Both the position numbers and the translations under genes were made by a program. A stretch of 64,000 nt of DNA from Desulfuromonas sp. DDH964 (lineage in GTDB: Bacteria; Desulfobacterota; Desulfuromonadia; Desulfuromonadales; DDH964), in contig NZ_CP015080.1 of NCBI RefSeq assembly GCF_001611275.1, positions 248,001-312,000 of the forward strand. Direction: 5' to 3'. The notes under the pieces were generated by a model. That model was not told where the DNA came from. It ran no database searches and was given only the letters and a program-made list of their open reading frames with translations. This document shows, piece by piece, positions 25,930-33,758 of this stretch (position 1 is its first letter; the number at the start of each line of letters is the position of its first letter).

Positions 25930-26038
25930 GGCGGTCCAGCGAGAGGGTGCCGCCTTGCCGGAAGACAGCGCGACGGTGAGCGGCAGGAGGAATTCCTTGA
26001 CAGAAAGTACGACCTCCGAGAACAACGCGGGAACGTGA
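25433..26038 (+). CDS. Tandem helix-turn-helix protein, start unclear (copy A)
   Basis: The open frame begins after a stop at 25430 and has no ATG, GTG or TTG before the recognisable domain. From about 25511 it reads HKIEIPLQ, then an XRE-type HTH (TLGDHLRRRRLELGLYQKDV, TTSTIWNWEHGW), FLGYNPIPCPDDL, and a second HTH-like block (LTLEQLGAEMGRDPEQLAEW). The sequence after about 25929 is unrelated to copy B and runs antisense to the AbiEii 3' end. It may be a pseudogene or use a rare start codon. Confidence 0.5.
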   Translation, partial: NHRGIHTCRVACIFSYFSEAANQAHKIEIPLQIQPLSEFAQEPVTLGDHLRRRRLELGLYQKDVAAKLGVTTSTIWNWEHGWTADFRYIPQIVTFLGYNPIPCPDDLLERLAWYKQVNGLTLEQLGAEMGRDPEQLAEWLSGRHKPCRRNREELDLFLSVHSQGPGAVQREGAALPEDSATVSGRRNSLTESTTSENNAGT

Positions 26039-26820
26039 TCCTGCCGCAGACGCCTTTGGAAAGCTGCCCACTGAGTCTGCTTAGCCTCGGCGAAACCATC
26101 GGTGAAGGCCTCGATTACATCGGGAAGTGGGGTGCCGCGTCGGTCAAAAGTGAGGCGGATGGCCTCGGCCAGGTTTTCTCCCACGAAATCGAATTGCCGA
26201 CAGAGCAGCCAGATGTCGTAGAAGTCCTTCATCCGGCTGTTCAACTCGCGCAGTTTCACCATCGCCTCGAACTTTTCGGCAATGGCGCTTTCGCGGCTGT
26301 AGCACAGCAGGCGTGGTGCAGGCGAATCCAGCAAGGTCGGCAGGTCAGACTTTTCCGGTCCAGGGAAAACGACATCGCCGAAACCGATGTCGACCTGCAT
26401 GTTGACCCTGGCCGAATCCAATGTCCCTCGAAAGCGAACCCGGATCCCTTCATAGTCGGCATCCTCCGTAATCCTTTCGGCCTGAATCGTGTCCGGGCCG
26501 AAGACCAGTCCGTCCGGGTCCACTTCGGCGGAAAGGATATCCCGAATCTGCGCGACAATGCTGGCCGTTTCATTGTTTGTGCGGCCCAGCAGGTCGATGT
26601 CCATGGTCGGTCGCAACTCTGCTGACCGCCAGGCTCTCAACATCAGGGCACCTTTGAGGATGAACCGGTCGGCATGCTCCGATTGCGACAGCCGGAAGAG
26701 GAAGCGCTCCATCGCGTAATACTGGAGCAGTTCATTAAACGGCCGCCGATCGCTTCTGGCCCGGTTGAGGAGGCGTTGTCGGACCGAAGCAGCGGTGTTC
26801 TTGAGAGCCTTCGCGCTCAC
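25912..26820 (-). CDS. abiEii: AbiEii-type nucleotidyltransferase toxin
   Basis: A 302-aa toxin of the type IV AbiE family. FILKGALMLRAW and the nucleotidyltransferase motif TMDIDLLGR are followed by VQVDIGFGD-like and SRMKDFYDIWLL motifs, typical of AbiEii/AbiGii. Members block growth by adding nucleotides to tRNA or by binding GTP. GTG at 26820 overlaps the antitoxin stop (GTGA) and is preferred to the longer frame to 26865. The last codons extend into repeat copy A, so the C-terminus may be altered. Confidence 0.92.
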   Translation of the reverse strand: MSAKALKNTAASVRQRLLNRARSDRRPFNELLQYYAMERFLFRLSQSEHADRFILKGALMLRAWRSAELRPTMDIDLLGRTNNETASIVAQIRDILSAEVDPDGLVFGPDTIQAERITEDADYEGIRVRFRGTLDSARVNMQVDIGFGDVVFPGPEKSDLPTLLDSPAPRLLCYSRESAIAEKFEAMVKLRELNSRMKDFYDIWLLCRQFDFVGENLAEAIRLTFDRRGTPLPDVIEAFTDGFAEAKQTQWAAFQRRLRQDHVPALFSEVVLSVKEFLLPLTVALSSGKAAPSRWTAPGPWE

Positions 26821-27425
26821 AGCGTCGCCTCCAGGTAGGGCTTCATCACCTTGTCCACACGGCAAATTTGCGCATATTCGAGCACTCCCGCCAGGTTGAA
26901 TTTCTTCCGCGCCTTGTAGAGTTTCAGCGCTTCCAGAACCACATCCATCCCGATTTTGTTGCGGAACTTGAAACAGTCCGCCAGGGTCTTCTCCGGGCTG
27001 TAGATTCGAACAGGGACGCCATCGATTTGGTGCTCCTCAATCCCGGCCCGGAAGGCGGCATCGGAAAATTTATGGGCGCGAATCGGCGGAAAATCAAGGG
27101 ACGGCATCCGAGAGTCCCGGGGCACGGCGACAGAGACCTCGTGGGGAATCTGAGTGGTGATTCCGTGGAAGGCCAATGCGGAAATGAGGCAGATGACGGC
27201 GTTCGGAAACCGAAGGCTTACCGTCACCAGGTCGGGGTTGCCGATGGGCGGCAGCTCCGCCAAGCGATAGACTCCTCGCGTCACCTGCTCGATGATGCCC
27301 TTGTCCCGCAGGGTGTACAGCATGTACCGTGTTATTCCGTGAGCGAGAGCTTCGCTCATGTGCAGCTGGCCGCCATGCTGTCGGAAAATTTCCTCAGGGG
27401 ATTTTTTCGATATAAAACCAGACAA
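26817..27425 (-). CDS. abiEi: AbiEi-type antitoxin/repressor
   Basis: A 202-aa antitoxin with an N-terminal winged helix (SEALAHGITRYMLYTLRDKG, residues about 24–43; VTRGVYRLAEL) and the AbiEi C-terminal domain (VICLISALAFHGITTQIP, YSPEKTLADCFKFRNKIG). It neutralises the toxin and represses its own promoter. The start is a TTG at 27425 with GGAG five bases upstream, lying inside the left arm of the operator palindrome. Confidence 0.92.
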   Translation of the reverse strand: MSGFISKKSPEEIFRQHGGQLHMSEALAHGITRYMLYTLRDKGIIEQVTRGVYRLAELPPIGNPDLVTVSLRFPNAVICLISALAFHGITTQIPHEVSVAVPRDSRMPSLDFPPIRAHKFSDAAFRAGIEEHQIDGVPVRIYSPEKTLADCFKFRNKIGMDVVLEALKLYKARKKFNLAGVLEYAQICRVDKVMKPYLEATL

Positions 27426-27464
27426 AATGACTCCATTTATATAAAAGTGGGAACATTTTGTCTG
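27419..27464 (-). promoter_or_regulatory. AbiE operator: 11-bp inverted repeat around the promoter
   Basis: CAGACAAAATG (27419–27429) and CATTTTGTCTG (27454–27464) form a perfect inverted repeat spaced by 24 bases. A TATATA-like -10 on the minus strand lies between the arms. AbiEi proteins are known to bind inverted repeats over their promoter. Confidence 0.8.
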
Positions 27465-27605
27465 TAACTGTTCCAGAATGCAAGGGAAAAATTGGAAAGC
27501 TGGATATTCATATCAGAATCAATGTAGGCGCGGGATCTGCGGCATACCTCCCTGCTCAAAAGGATTCACGCGAAAATTTCTGTCGAAGATGGAAAGATGA
27601 GGGGT

Positions 27606-28186
27606 TCATAGGATTTGCTTCTTCGCCACGATTCGGATGGAAAACCGCTCACCTTCCCGAATTTCCGTCGTCAAACCCTCTTTCAGGACAAGGTTCCAGA
27701 TCTCTTTCGTCCGGCCGAAGCGGCTGCCCATCAGGACCAGTTTCTCGAGAAGGGCAAGCCCCTTGACCGGCAGTCGGCGGATGTCGAATTCCTCGATTAC
27801 CAACAGCCCGCCCGGGGCGAGGACCCTTGCCAACTCACGAATCACCTGCCGTTGGCGCGGGAAATGATGCAAGGAATCGACTACCATGATCCGCTCGAAG
27901 ATATCATCTGGGAAAGGGAGAAGGGCCACATCGGTTTGGACCGGATGGAGTCCGCCCTTTTTCCGGGCCTGACGCAGCATGCCTGAGGAAATGTCGGCAA
28001 CCACAAGCTGCCCAACCATAGGGCGCAAGGAGGCGGATACCCGACCGGTTCCACCTCCGGCATCTAGCAGGCGGCCATTTACCGGAGCTCAAGCAGCTTC
28101 CTCCATAGTTCATGGTCGATAGGCCCAAGGAAAAGCCCTGCGATTCGGTCATAGACCGGCGCCAGAATGTCAAAATGAGAAATCAC
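27606..28186 (-). pseudogene. Class I SAM methyltransferase with frameshift
   Basis: The frame from GTG 28186 reads ISHFDILAPVYDRIAGLFLG and continues to LLEL, then hits TAA. One base out of phase, it resumes NGRLLDAGGGTGRVSASLRP, which joins the downstream frame VGQLVVADISSGMLRQARKK and VVDSLHHFP through to the stop at 27606. A single-base deletion near 28075–28090 explains both. The complete protein would be about 193 aa, methyltransferase type 11. It is either a recent inactivation or a sequencing error. Confidence 0.8.
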
Positions 28187-28315
28187 GTTTAACCTGACCT
28201 TCGATTTCGAAGATAGACCGATTGCCCATTTTGCAAGCAATAGCTTTGATCCTCCTTTTTCATCCTACCACTCTCCTTAGGCCGAAGACCGTTTCCGTTG
28301 AAATCTTTACGGAAT

Positions 28316-28343
28316 TTGACATCCAGGGGCGTCAAGGTAATCT
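28316..28343 (+). promoter_or_regulatory. Sigma70-type promoter of the cytochrome cluster
   Basis: TTGACA (28316–28321), 16 bases, TAATCT (28338–28343). The spacer contains GTCAA, giving an inverted TTGAC-N10-GTCAA that could be an operator. The cytochrome start is 40 bases downstream. Confidence 0.5.
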
Positions 28344-28382
28344 GAAAGCGTTGCTTTTACTGTGAAGCACAGGAGGAGAAAG

Positions 28383-29042
28383 ATGAAAAGGCGGTGGAAC
28401 TTCCTTGTCTGGGCCCTTGCGGTGGGCCTCCTCATTGTCGTTATCCCCGGCAGCGGCTGGACTCAGGGAATGATGGGCGGTCGCGGTGGCATGATGGGCG
28501 AAGGGATGCGCGAGATGATGCAGCAGATGATGGGCGATATGCTGCCTCCTCCCATGGATCCCGCCTTTCTGCCGGATCCGGATTCGGAAGGGGCGCGGCT
28601 ACTTCAGCGGTTCTGCACGCAGTGCCATTACCTGCCGGGGCCGGGTCTGCATACCTCAGCAGAGTGGCCGGAGGTGGTGAACAGGATGAACCGACGCATG
28701 CAGATGATGAGCCGCCGCGGCATGATGATGATGGGAAGGGTCGACGCCCCCGCCGAAGGGGAGCTTGCCGCCATCCTCGACTACCTCCAGAAACACGCCC
28801 AGAAACCCCTGGCCGAAAGACTCTCCCCGGCGCTGGAGAGCGAAGCTGGGCAGTTCTTCCGCGCGGTCTGCTCCCAGTGTCACGTCCTGCCCGACCCCGG
28901 CCAGCACAGCGCCTCGGAGTGGCCGGCAGTGGTCGAACGGATGAAAGGGTACATGGCGGCCGTGGGCAAGCCGGTTCCGGAGGAAAAGACGGTCAGGGAC
29001 ATCGTCGGCTTCCTGCAACGGCACGGACGCACCGAAAAATAG
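28383..29042 (+). CDS. Exported Met-rich dihaem c-type cytochrome
   Basis: A 219-aa protein with a Sec signal (residues 1–28, ending GWTQG). A Met/Gly-rich stretch (MMGGRGGMMGEGMREMMQQM) follows, then two cytochrome c repeats, each with haem motif and a W/M-containing helix: CTQCH ... SAEWPEVVNRM and CSQCH ... SASEWPAVVERM. Met clusters suggest Cu(I) contact or extra haem ligation. AGGAGGAGAAAG precedes the ATG at 28383. It is followed by a SHOCT membrane protein. Electron transfer or metal oxidation in the periplasm is inferred. Confidence 0.88.
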   Translation: MKRRWNFLVWALAVGLLIVVIPGSGWTQGMMGGRGGMMGEGMREMMQQMMGDMLPPPMDPAFLPDPDSEGARLLQRFCTQCHYLPGPGLHTSAEWPEVVNRMNRRMQMMSRRGMMMMGRVDAPAEGELAAILDYLQKHAQKPLAERLSPALESEAGQFFRAVCSQCHVLPDPGQHSASEWPAVVERMKGYMAAVGKPVPEEKTVRDIVGFLQRHGRTEK

Positions 29043-29072
29043 TCCCGAATCGGAGGCAAGGAGGATGAGCAT

Positions 29073-29321
29073 ATGATGCACGGCGGCGGAATGATGGACG
29101 GTTGGGGAATGATGGGTCCGGCAATGTGGATCTTCATGCTTCTGCTCTGGGGCTTCGCCATTCTCGGATTGGTCTGTGCCGTTCGCTGGTTGGCCACCCG
29201 GGGCAAAGTCGGCAAGGAGCAAGGGTCGCCGGCGTCGCCACTCGACATCCTCAAAGCCCGCTACGCTAAAGGTGAGATCGGAAAGGAGGAGTTCGAGAGG
29301 ATGAAAAAGGATCTGGAATAG
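29073..29321 (+). CDS. Small SHOCT-domain membrane protein (82 aa)
   Basis: A Met/Gly-rich N-terminus (MMHGGGMMDGWGMMG) is followed by one membrane helix (about 17–40) and the SHOCT motif LDILKARYAKGEIGKEEFER near the C-terminus. GGAGG lies upstream. It is of the same type as the proteins at 11466 and 30935. Its place between a Met-rich cytochrome and a BNR-repeat protein hints at copper or other metal handling, but no function is established. Confidence 0.8.
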   Translation: MMHGGGMMDGWGMMGPAMWIFMLLLWGFAILGLVCAVRWLATRGKVGKEQGSPASPLDILKARYAKGEIGKEEFERMKKDLE

Positions 29322-29348
29322 AATCGGCCCCGTGGAGTTCATGCGAAC

Positions 29349-30251
29349 ATGAAATCCCCATCTGAAACACTCCTCAGGCTTCTTGCCGCATGTGCCTTTC
29401 TCCTGGCGCCGGCCGCCGGTGCGCTGGCCGAGGTCACTCTCACACACGTTCATGGCCTGGCCTACAGCGCCGATGGCAAGCGCCTCTTTGTCCCCAGCCA
29501 TCATGGATTTGCCATTTACGAGGGGGGCAAGTGGGCCAAGGCGCCGGGTCCCGAGCACGACTACATGGGATTTACCGCAACCAGAAACCGCTTCTACAGC
29601 AGCGGCCATCCGGCAGAGAGCTCGCGGCTCGTCGACCCCTTCGGACTTATGCGCAGCGACGACGGCGGCAAGAGCTGGAGTAGGCTCGGGCTGGAGGGAG
29701 AATCTGATTTCCACCAGCTCGCCGCGGGCTACGGCAGCAACGCCGTGTACGTCTACAACCACGCGCCCAACTCCCGGATGCCGGAGGCGGGGATTTACTT
29801 CACCCTGAACGACGGGGACGCCTGGCAGCGTGCGCGGGCCGAGGGGCTGCGCGGTGAGCCGGCCGGCATCGCGGTCCATCCCGAGGACCCAAATGTTGTC
29901 GCCGTCGCCACCAAGAGCGGCCTGTATCTCTCGGCTGACTCCGGCGCAAGCTTTCGCGCGCTCGCCTCGGGCCCGGTCTATTCAGTCCTCTTCGACCTCG
30001 ACGGCCGGCATCTCTGGTATGGCGGCTACGCCGAGGCGCCGACGCTGATTCGGCTTGATTGGCGAACGGAGGAGCAGCAGAGCGTAACGGTGCCACCTCT
30101 TGGTCGAGATGCGGTGGCCTTCATCGCGCAGAACCCTGCGGGTCGAAGCGAATACGCCATCGCCACCTTCAAGCGCAGCGTCTTTCTCAGCCGGGACGGC
30201 GGAAAGAGCTGGAAAGAGATCGCCCGTGAGGGGAAGGGGTTGGATCGGTAA
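29349..30251 (+). CDS. Exported BNR-repeat protein (F510_1955-type)
   Basis: A 300-aa secreted beta-propeller. After a signal peptide ending ALAEV come VHGLAYSADGKRLFVPSHHG, RSDDGGKSW, FTLNDGDAWQ, LYLSADSGASF and LSRDGGKSW, sialidase-type Asp-box repeats. Such proteins are annotated as F510_1955-family glycosyl hydrolases and often occur in metal-resistance or copper loci. No catalytic residues can be assigned. It is probably co-transcribed with the two genes before it. Confidence 0.82.
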   Translation: MKSPSETLLRLLAACAFLLAPAAGALAEVTLTHVHGLAYSADGKRLFVPSHHGFAIYEGGKWAKAPGPEHDYMGFTATRNRFYSSGHPAESSRLVDPFGLMRSDDGGKSWSRLGLEGESDFHQLAAGYGSNAVYVYNHAPNSRMPEAGIYFTLNDGDAWQRARAEGLRGEPAGIAVHPEDPNVVAVATKSGLYLSADSGASFRALASGPVYSVLFDLDGRHLWYGGYAEAPTLIRLDWRTEEQQSVTVPPLGRDAVAFIAQNPAGRSEYAIATFKRSVFLSRDGGKSWKEIAREGKGLDR

Positions 30252-30298
30252 CCCTTGGGCATGCAGTAACGGTTATTGCCTGGCCATACTGACCTGGG

Positions 30299-30328
30299 TT
30301 GACATTTGTTTGCACTTGAACCTATAGT
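30299..30328 (+). promoter_or_regulatory. Promoter upstream of Cys-rich exported protein
   Basis: TTGACA (30299–30304), 18 bases, TATAGT (30323–30328). The slightly long spacer would suit a MerR-family activator. No clear dyad was seen in it. Confidence 0.45.
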
Positions 30329-30422
30329 AAAAGCAGATTGCTGACTGAGTTGGTGGGCTTTTTTGAGTGGTAAGTCCAGCTTTGGGCTATTCTGGGGACC
30401 CAACCTTGTTGGGTGAAGGCGA

Positions 30423-30815
30423 ATGCCGATCCGCCTTTTTTCTATTTTCCTGCTCCTGAGCATGCTCGCCCCGGCGGGTTCGCTCGGCTCGGTGCTTTAC
30501 CAGTGCCGCATGGACGGACAGGTCCGGCAGGCCTGCTGCTGCCGGGATGCAGGGAGCCAACAAACCCCGCTTGTCGCTTTCGGTGGACAGGAAGGCTGTT
30601 GCGACCTCAAGGCGGCCGAGGACCAACCGACCCCGGCCACGCATGAGCGAACCCTCCTTACGATCGATGCTCCCCAGGTGGCGTGCCTTCCCCCTTCAGT
30701 CACCCACTCACGACTCTCTGAACTTCCCCGCAGTAACCCTCCCGAAGATGTGCTCGTCCACAAACCCCGCGGCGCCCCTCCTGTCTACCTGCGTACCTGT
30801 TCCTTTCTGATTTGA
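30423..30815 (+). CDS. Exported Cys-rich protein of unknown function
   Basis: A 130-aa protein with a signal peptide ending GSLGS. The N-terminal mature part has YQCRMDGQVRQACCCRD and EGCCDLK, seven cysteines in 40 residues. A Pro-rich tail ends PVYLRTCSFLI. I recognise no named domain. The Cys clusters suggest metal binding or a disulfide-rich fold. It lies between a BNR protein and a SHOCT protein, in what looks like a metal-stress cluster with the cytochrome. Confidence 0.7.
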   Translation: MPIRLFSIFLLLSMLAPAGSLGSVLYQCRMDGQVRQACCCRDAGSQQTPLVAFGGQEGCCDLKAAEDQPTPATHERTLLTIDAPQVACLPPSVTHSRLSELPRSNPPEDVLVHKPRGAPPVYLRTCSFLI

Positions 30816-30872
30816 TCTCCAGCAACGTCGTCGACTGAACCAAGCAAGGGACCAGTGCGTCTTTCGCAGGTT

Positions 30873-30897
30873 TGTCCGTGGCCGGACACGCTTTTTT
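30873..30897 (+). terminator. Rho-independent terminator
   Basis: TGTCCG/CGGACA stem (30873–30878 with 30883–30888) followed by CGC and six T residues. It lies 57 bases after the Cys-rich ORF. Confidence 0.6.
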
Positions 30898-30934
30898 CCG
30901 GCCCTGATCCGACAGTTGGCAAAGGAGAACGATC

Positions 30935-31120
30935 ATGATTTCAATACTTCTGTTCTGGGGGGTCTCCATTCTCGGTGCGGTGTGCGCAGTCCAGTGGTTG
31001 CTGGATTGGCAGCCTGGGCCGGCAGAGAAGGAGAGGCCCCTCGACATCCTTACCGCTCGCTACGTCAGGGGGGAGCTCAGTCTGGAGGAGTTTGTGAAGA
31101 TGAAAAAGGCTCTAGAGTAG
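30935..31120 (+). CDS. Small SHOCT-domain membrane protein (61 aa)
   Basis: One N-terminal membrane helix (residues about 3–23), a short linker and the SHOCT motif LDILTARYVRGELSLEEFVK to the end. It is a minimal version of the proteins at 11466 and 29073. AAAGGAG precedes the ATG. Function is unknown. It follows a terminator, so it may have its own promoter or be joined to the gene at 31244. Confidence 0.75.
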   Translation: MISILLFWGVSILGAVCAVQWLLDWQPGPAEKERPLDILTARYVRGELSLEEFVKMKKALE

Positions 31121-31243
31121 GGCTCCAGAACCCGGCGGATAGGGGCGAATGAGTCGTCTCCACCTTCCGGACGAATTGTGATGTATGAGCGCAAATCAGC
31201 AACAGTAATTCAACCCCAAACGTAATAAAAGGAGCACGAACCG

Positions 31244-31729
31244 ATGAAAATCTTTTCTCTGGCAGCACTCTTGGCCCTCGGTTTAGTTTTTCACCCTTTC
31301 GGGACGGCGGCCGAAGCATCCGACATGCAAGGCATGAAGCACGAGGGGATGCACATGAAGGGCGACATGGTCCTGATTGGCGACCAAGTCGTGGACGGGG
31401 TGAAAGCGATGGCCCACATCATGGTGTATGATGATGCCGCCAGGGTGTCCATGGCAAAAATGGGCATGGACGCCACACACCATCTCATGATGCTGTTTGT
31501 CGATGAGCAGAGCGGTCGTTCCATTGCGGGGGGATCGGCGGCGCTCAAGATCCAGACCAAGGAAGGTGATGCCGGCAACCCCACTAAACTAATGCCGATG
31601 AAAATGGAAATTGGCTCTGGTTTCGGCAGTGACATTGCCCTTCCGGAAAAGGGCGAAGTCACCTTCCTGGTCGGCACCAAGCTCGAGGACGGCAAGAAGC
31701 GCCAGTTCGAGTTCAACTTCCATCAATAA
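31244..31729 (+). CDS. Exported Met/His-rich protein
   Basis: A 161-aa secreted protein with a signal peptide ending TAAEA. The mature N-terminus is MQGMKHEGMHMKGDM, and Met/His residues recur (MAHIMVYDD, MGMDATHHLMMLFVD, LMPMKMEIGSGFGSDI). The remainder looks like a small beta-sandwich. Methionine and histidine spacing suits periplasmic Cu(I)/Cu(II) binding. I cannot name a family with confidence. AAAGGAG precedes the ATG and a terminator follows. Confidence 0.7.
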   Translation: MKIFSLAALLALGLVFHPFGTAAEASDMQGMKHEGMHMKGDMVLIGDQVVDGVKAMAHIMVYDDAARVSMAKMGMDATHHLMMLFVDEQSGRSIAGGSAALKIQTKEGDAGNPTKLMPMKMEIGSGFGSDIALPEKGEVTFLVGTKLEDGKKRQFEFNFHQ

Positions 31730-31743
31730 AAATCGATATCGTC

Positions 31744-31774
31744 GAGGCCCCCAATTTTAGGGGCCTCAGCTTTT
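31744..31774 (+). terminator. Rho-independent terminator
   Basis: GAGGCCCC (31744–31751) pairs with GGGGCCTC (31760–31767), followed by AGCTTTT. It closes the Met/His-rich gene and separates it from the convergent membrane-protein gene. Confidence 0.75.
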
Positions 31775-31808
31775 CCCCAAGGGTAGTCTTGAGGTTTTCC
31801 CAGGGCTC

Positions 31809-32288
31809 TCACGATGTGTCCCGCGGACCAATTTCCGTCACAGCGAGACCGCGCCGAGCCCACCAGAATCCGAGCAGAGGGATGACGATCCACTGGGCGA
31901 TGGGTGAGAGGCCCACGTCGAGCACGGGGACGATGGGCATCCACTCCGAGTAGGCCCAGGCCCCTTTCACGCTCGTGTTCAGCCACTCGCTCCATACCGT
32001 GTACGAAACTCCAAGCGCCGTCGAGGTTGCCGCCACCCGGAGGAATCGCTCCAGCGGCCAAGCCGAGCCCCCGATCAGGACGGCCCCCAGCAGGAGGGAC
32101 CCGGAAGCGATGAGGAGATCGCCGCCGGTGCAGTGGAGAACCGCCCAGGTCAGTAACCCAGCATCCCCTTCCTCCCAGAGGGTATAGAGGGGCAGTTGGA
32201 GAGTCTCCCACGCAAGATTGGCCAGGAAAACGATGGCCAGATAGCGGCGCAGGACGACGAGCCTTGGCTCTGTAGCGCTCTGCCCCAT
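31809..32288 (-). CDS. Polytopic membrane protein of unknown function
   Basis: A 159-aa protein with about four helices, starting MGQSATEPRL. ATG at 32288 follows GGGAGAGG; the longer frame to 32444 lies inside the ICMT gene and is rejected. Notable residues are NLAWETLQLPLYTLW, LHCTGGDLL and VWSEWLN. I do not recognise a named family. Its start is only a few bases from the ICMT stop, so it is the last gene of the second mercury-type operon. Confidence 0.7.
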   Translation of the reverse strand: MGQSATEPRLVVLRRYLAIVFLANLAWETLQLPLYTLWEEGDAGLLTWAVLHCTGGDLLIASGSLLLGAVLIGGSAWPLERFLRVAATSTALGVSYTVWSEWLNTSVKGAWAYSEWMPIVPVLDVGLSPIAQWIVIPLLGFWWARRGLAVTEIGPRDTS

Positions 32289-32292
32289 CCTA

Positions 32293-32934
32293 TTACCTCT
32301 CCCACCAGTTGCCTGCGAGCAGCCGCTTCCACTGCCCCCAGCACGGAAGGAGCATGGGGACCCGGCGCCGGTACTCGCGGTAGGCCTCCCCGTGGACCCG
32401 GAGCATCTCCTTCTCTTCCTTGCGGGCCAGACTCCAATAGGCAAGCCCGATCACAGGAAAGAGGACCACCGAGAACAGGGTCGGCCAGTGCATGACCCCT
32501 TCGCCGAAGACCGCGAGCAGGATGCCGGTGTACTGCGGATGGCGAACGATCGCATAGAGGCCGCCTGTGGCCAGGCGGTTTTCCCGACGGGCGCGGTAGA
32601 GTTGCCGCCACCCGCCAGCCAGGAGGAAGAGGCCCACGAGGACGAACGCGTAGCCGACGATCATGGCCACGACCATCCCCAGTTCGCCGACCCCCAGAAG
32701 GCTCGACCACAGGTTGGCGCTTGCCGAGACGTCGAGGTCGAAGAAGCGGGCCAGCAGGTAGAGCGTGAGAGGGAAGCCGTACATCTCGGCGTAGAGGGCG
32801 ATGATGAAGGCCTGGACCAGACCCGCCCGGCTCCACTCGCGCCAGCTCTTCGGGGCCGCGAAGCGGTAGAAGACCCAGGAGACGATGACGATCATGAAAA
32901 CGGCCAGGGTCCAGCCGCCCCAGTTTTCTTGCAT
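32293..32934 (-). CDS. Isoprenylcysteine carboxyl methyltransferase-family protein
   Basis: A 213-aa integral membrane methyltransferase. The SAM-binding signature is GGLYAIVRHPQYTGI and the conserved EEKEMLRVHGEAYREYRRRV follows in the C-terminal third, as in ICMT/PEMT/NnrU-like enzymes. Several helices precede it. Bacterial members methylate lipids or thiols, and the substrate here is unknown. Bacterial ICMT-like genes recur near mercury and arsenic genes. It follows the small thioredoxin gene after 67 bases. Confidence 0.85.
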   Translation of the reverse strand: MQENWGGWTLAVFMIVIVSWVFYRFAAPKSWREWSRAGLVQAFIIALYAEMYGFPLTLYLLARFFDLDVSASANLWSSLLGVGELGMVVAMIVGYAFVLVGLFLLAGGWRQLYRARRENRLATGGLYAIVRHPQYTGILLAVFGEGVMHWPTLFSVVLFPVIGLAYWSLARKEEKEMLRVHGEAYREYRRRVPMLLPCWGQWKRLLAGNWWER

Positions 32935-33001
32935 GCTCCTCGTCCTTCAGGGGGAGAGCGGAGCCCCTCTTCGGAAGCCCCAATTCATGCTTCATCTTAC
33001 C

Positions 33002-33271
33002 TCAGGGAAGCGGCCTGCCAAGCCCCGCCGACCGCAGCGCGGCCTCATCCGGTCCGCGCCCGGCGCAGCAGGAGGCGAGCTTGCCGTCGATCGCCACGGC
33101 CGGAATCGTGCGCACGCCCATCACCTTTGCTCTGGCGGCGATGGCCGTATCGTGCATGTCGAGCACCTCAACGTCGCAGGAAGGGCAGGCGAGGCTCTCG
33201 ACGAGTTTCACCGTTTCCTGACACGCCGGACAGCCGGCGCTGAAGACTTCGATTTTGCGTTTGGTCGTCAT
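33002..33271 (-). CDS. Small thioredoxin-fold protein of mer type
   Basis: An 89-aa glutaredoxin/thioredoxin-like protein with active site FSAGCPACQETV, a second CPSC pair in LACPSCDVEVLD, the cis-Pro RTIPAVAIDG and a LASCCAGRGPDE tail. The four Cys sites suggest soft-metal relay as well as redox chemistry. Close relatives occur next to merR/merC. Its ATG overlaps the upstream MerC-like stop (ATGA), so the two are coupled. Confidence 0.85.
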   Translation of the reverse strand: MTTKRKIEVFSAGCPACQETVKLVESLACPSCDVEVLDMHDTAIAARAKVMGVRTIPAVAIDGKLASCCAGRGPDEAALRSAGLGRPLP

Positions 33272-33747
33272 GGTAGTTGTCTCCTTTCAAGTGTGTGTGG
33301 TGATTCCGTTGACTTCCCGGCCTGGATGCAGGCCGGACATTCCCCTGACCTTTTCGGCCAGGAGTTCCAGATCGAGGCCCCGATCAAGAACGCAATGCCG
33401 CCGTAAAGCAGAAGATCTGAAGCGAAAAGGAACTTGCTGAGCAAAATAGCTCCCGCACCGAGCAGGCCCAGAAGAAGTGGACCGAATCCCCTGCGGCTTC
33501 CGGCCCGGTAGCCGAGCGAGGAGATCACCGCCGCCAGAGTGACCACGGTCAGTGGCAGGAGGTAGGGGCTGAAGTCGACGAGACCGATCCCCATGGACCC
33601 CAGCAGCCCGGCATAAGCCGGCCAGCAGGCGGGGCACACCGCCTTCGGCAAAAGGGCGACCGCCACCGCCGGCGCCGCGGCCAACAGCCGACTCTTTCCA
33701 CCCGCGCGGCAAGAAGCACCTTTGTCCGTCGACTCATTTCGATTCAA
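33268..33747 (-). CDS. merC: MerC-like mercury transport membrane protein
   Basis: A 159-aa inner-membrane protein with four helices. The first bears KAVCPACWPAYAGLLGSMGI, the MerC-type CxxC mercury pair, and a C-terminal GECPACIQAG gives a second pair. The start is probably the TTG at 33747, five bases after AGGAGG; an upstream extension overlaps merR. It would bring Hg(II) from periplasm to cytoplasm. It is the second gene of the operon led by the MerR at 34169. Confidence 0.78.
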   Translation of the reverse strand: MNRNESTDKGASCRAGGKSRLLAAAPAVAVALLPKAVCPACWPAYAGLLGSMGIGLVDFSPYLLPLTVVTLAAVISSLGYRAGSRRGFGPLLLGLLGAGAILLSKFLFASDLLLYGGIAFLIGASIWNSWPKRSGECPACIQAGKSTESPHTLERRQLP

Positions 33748-33758
33748 TCTCTCCTCCT

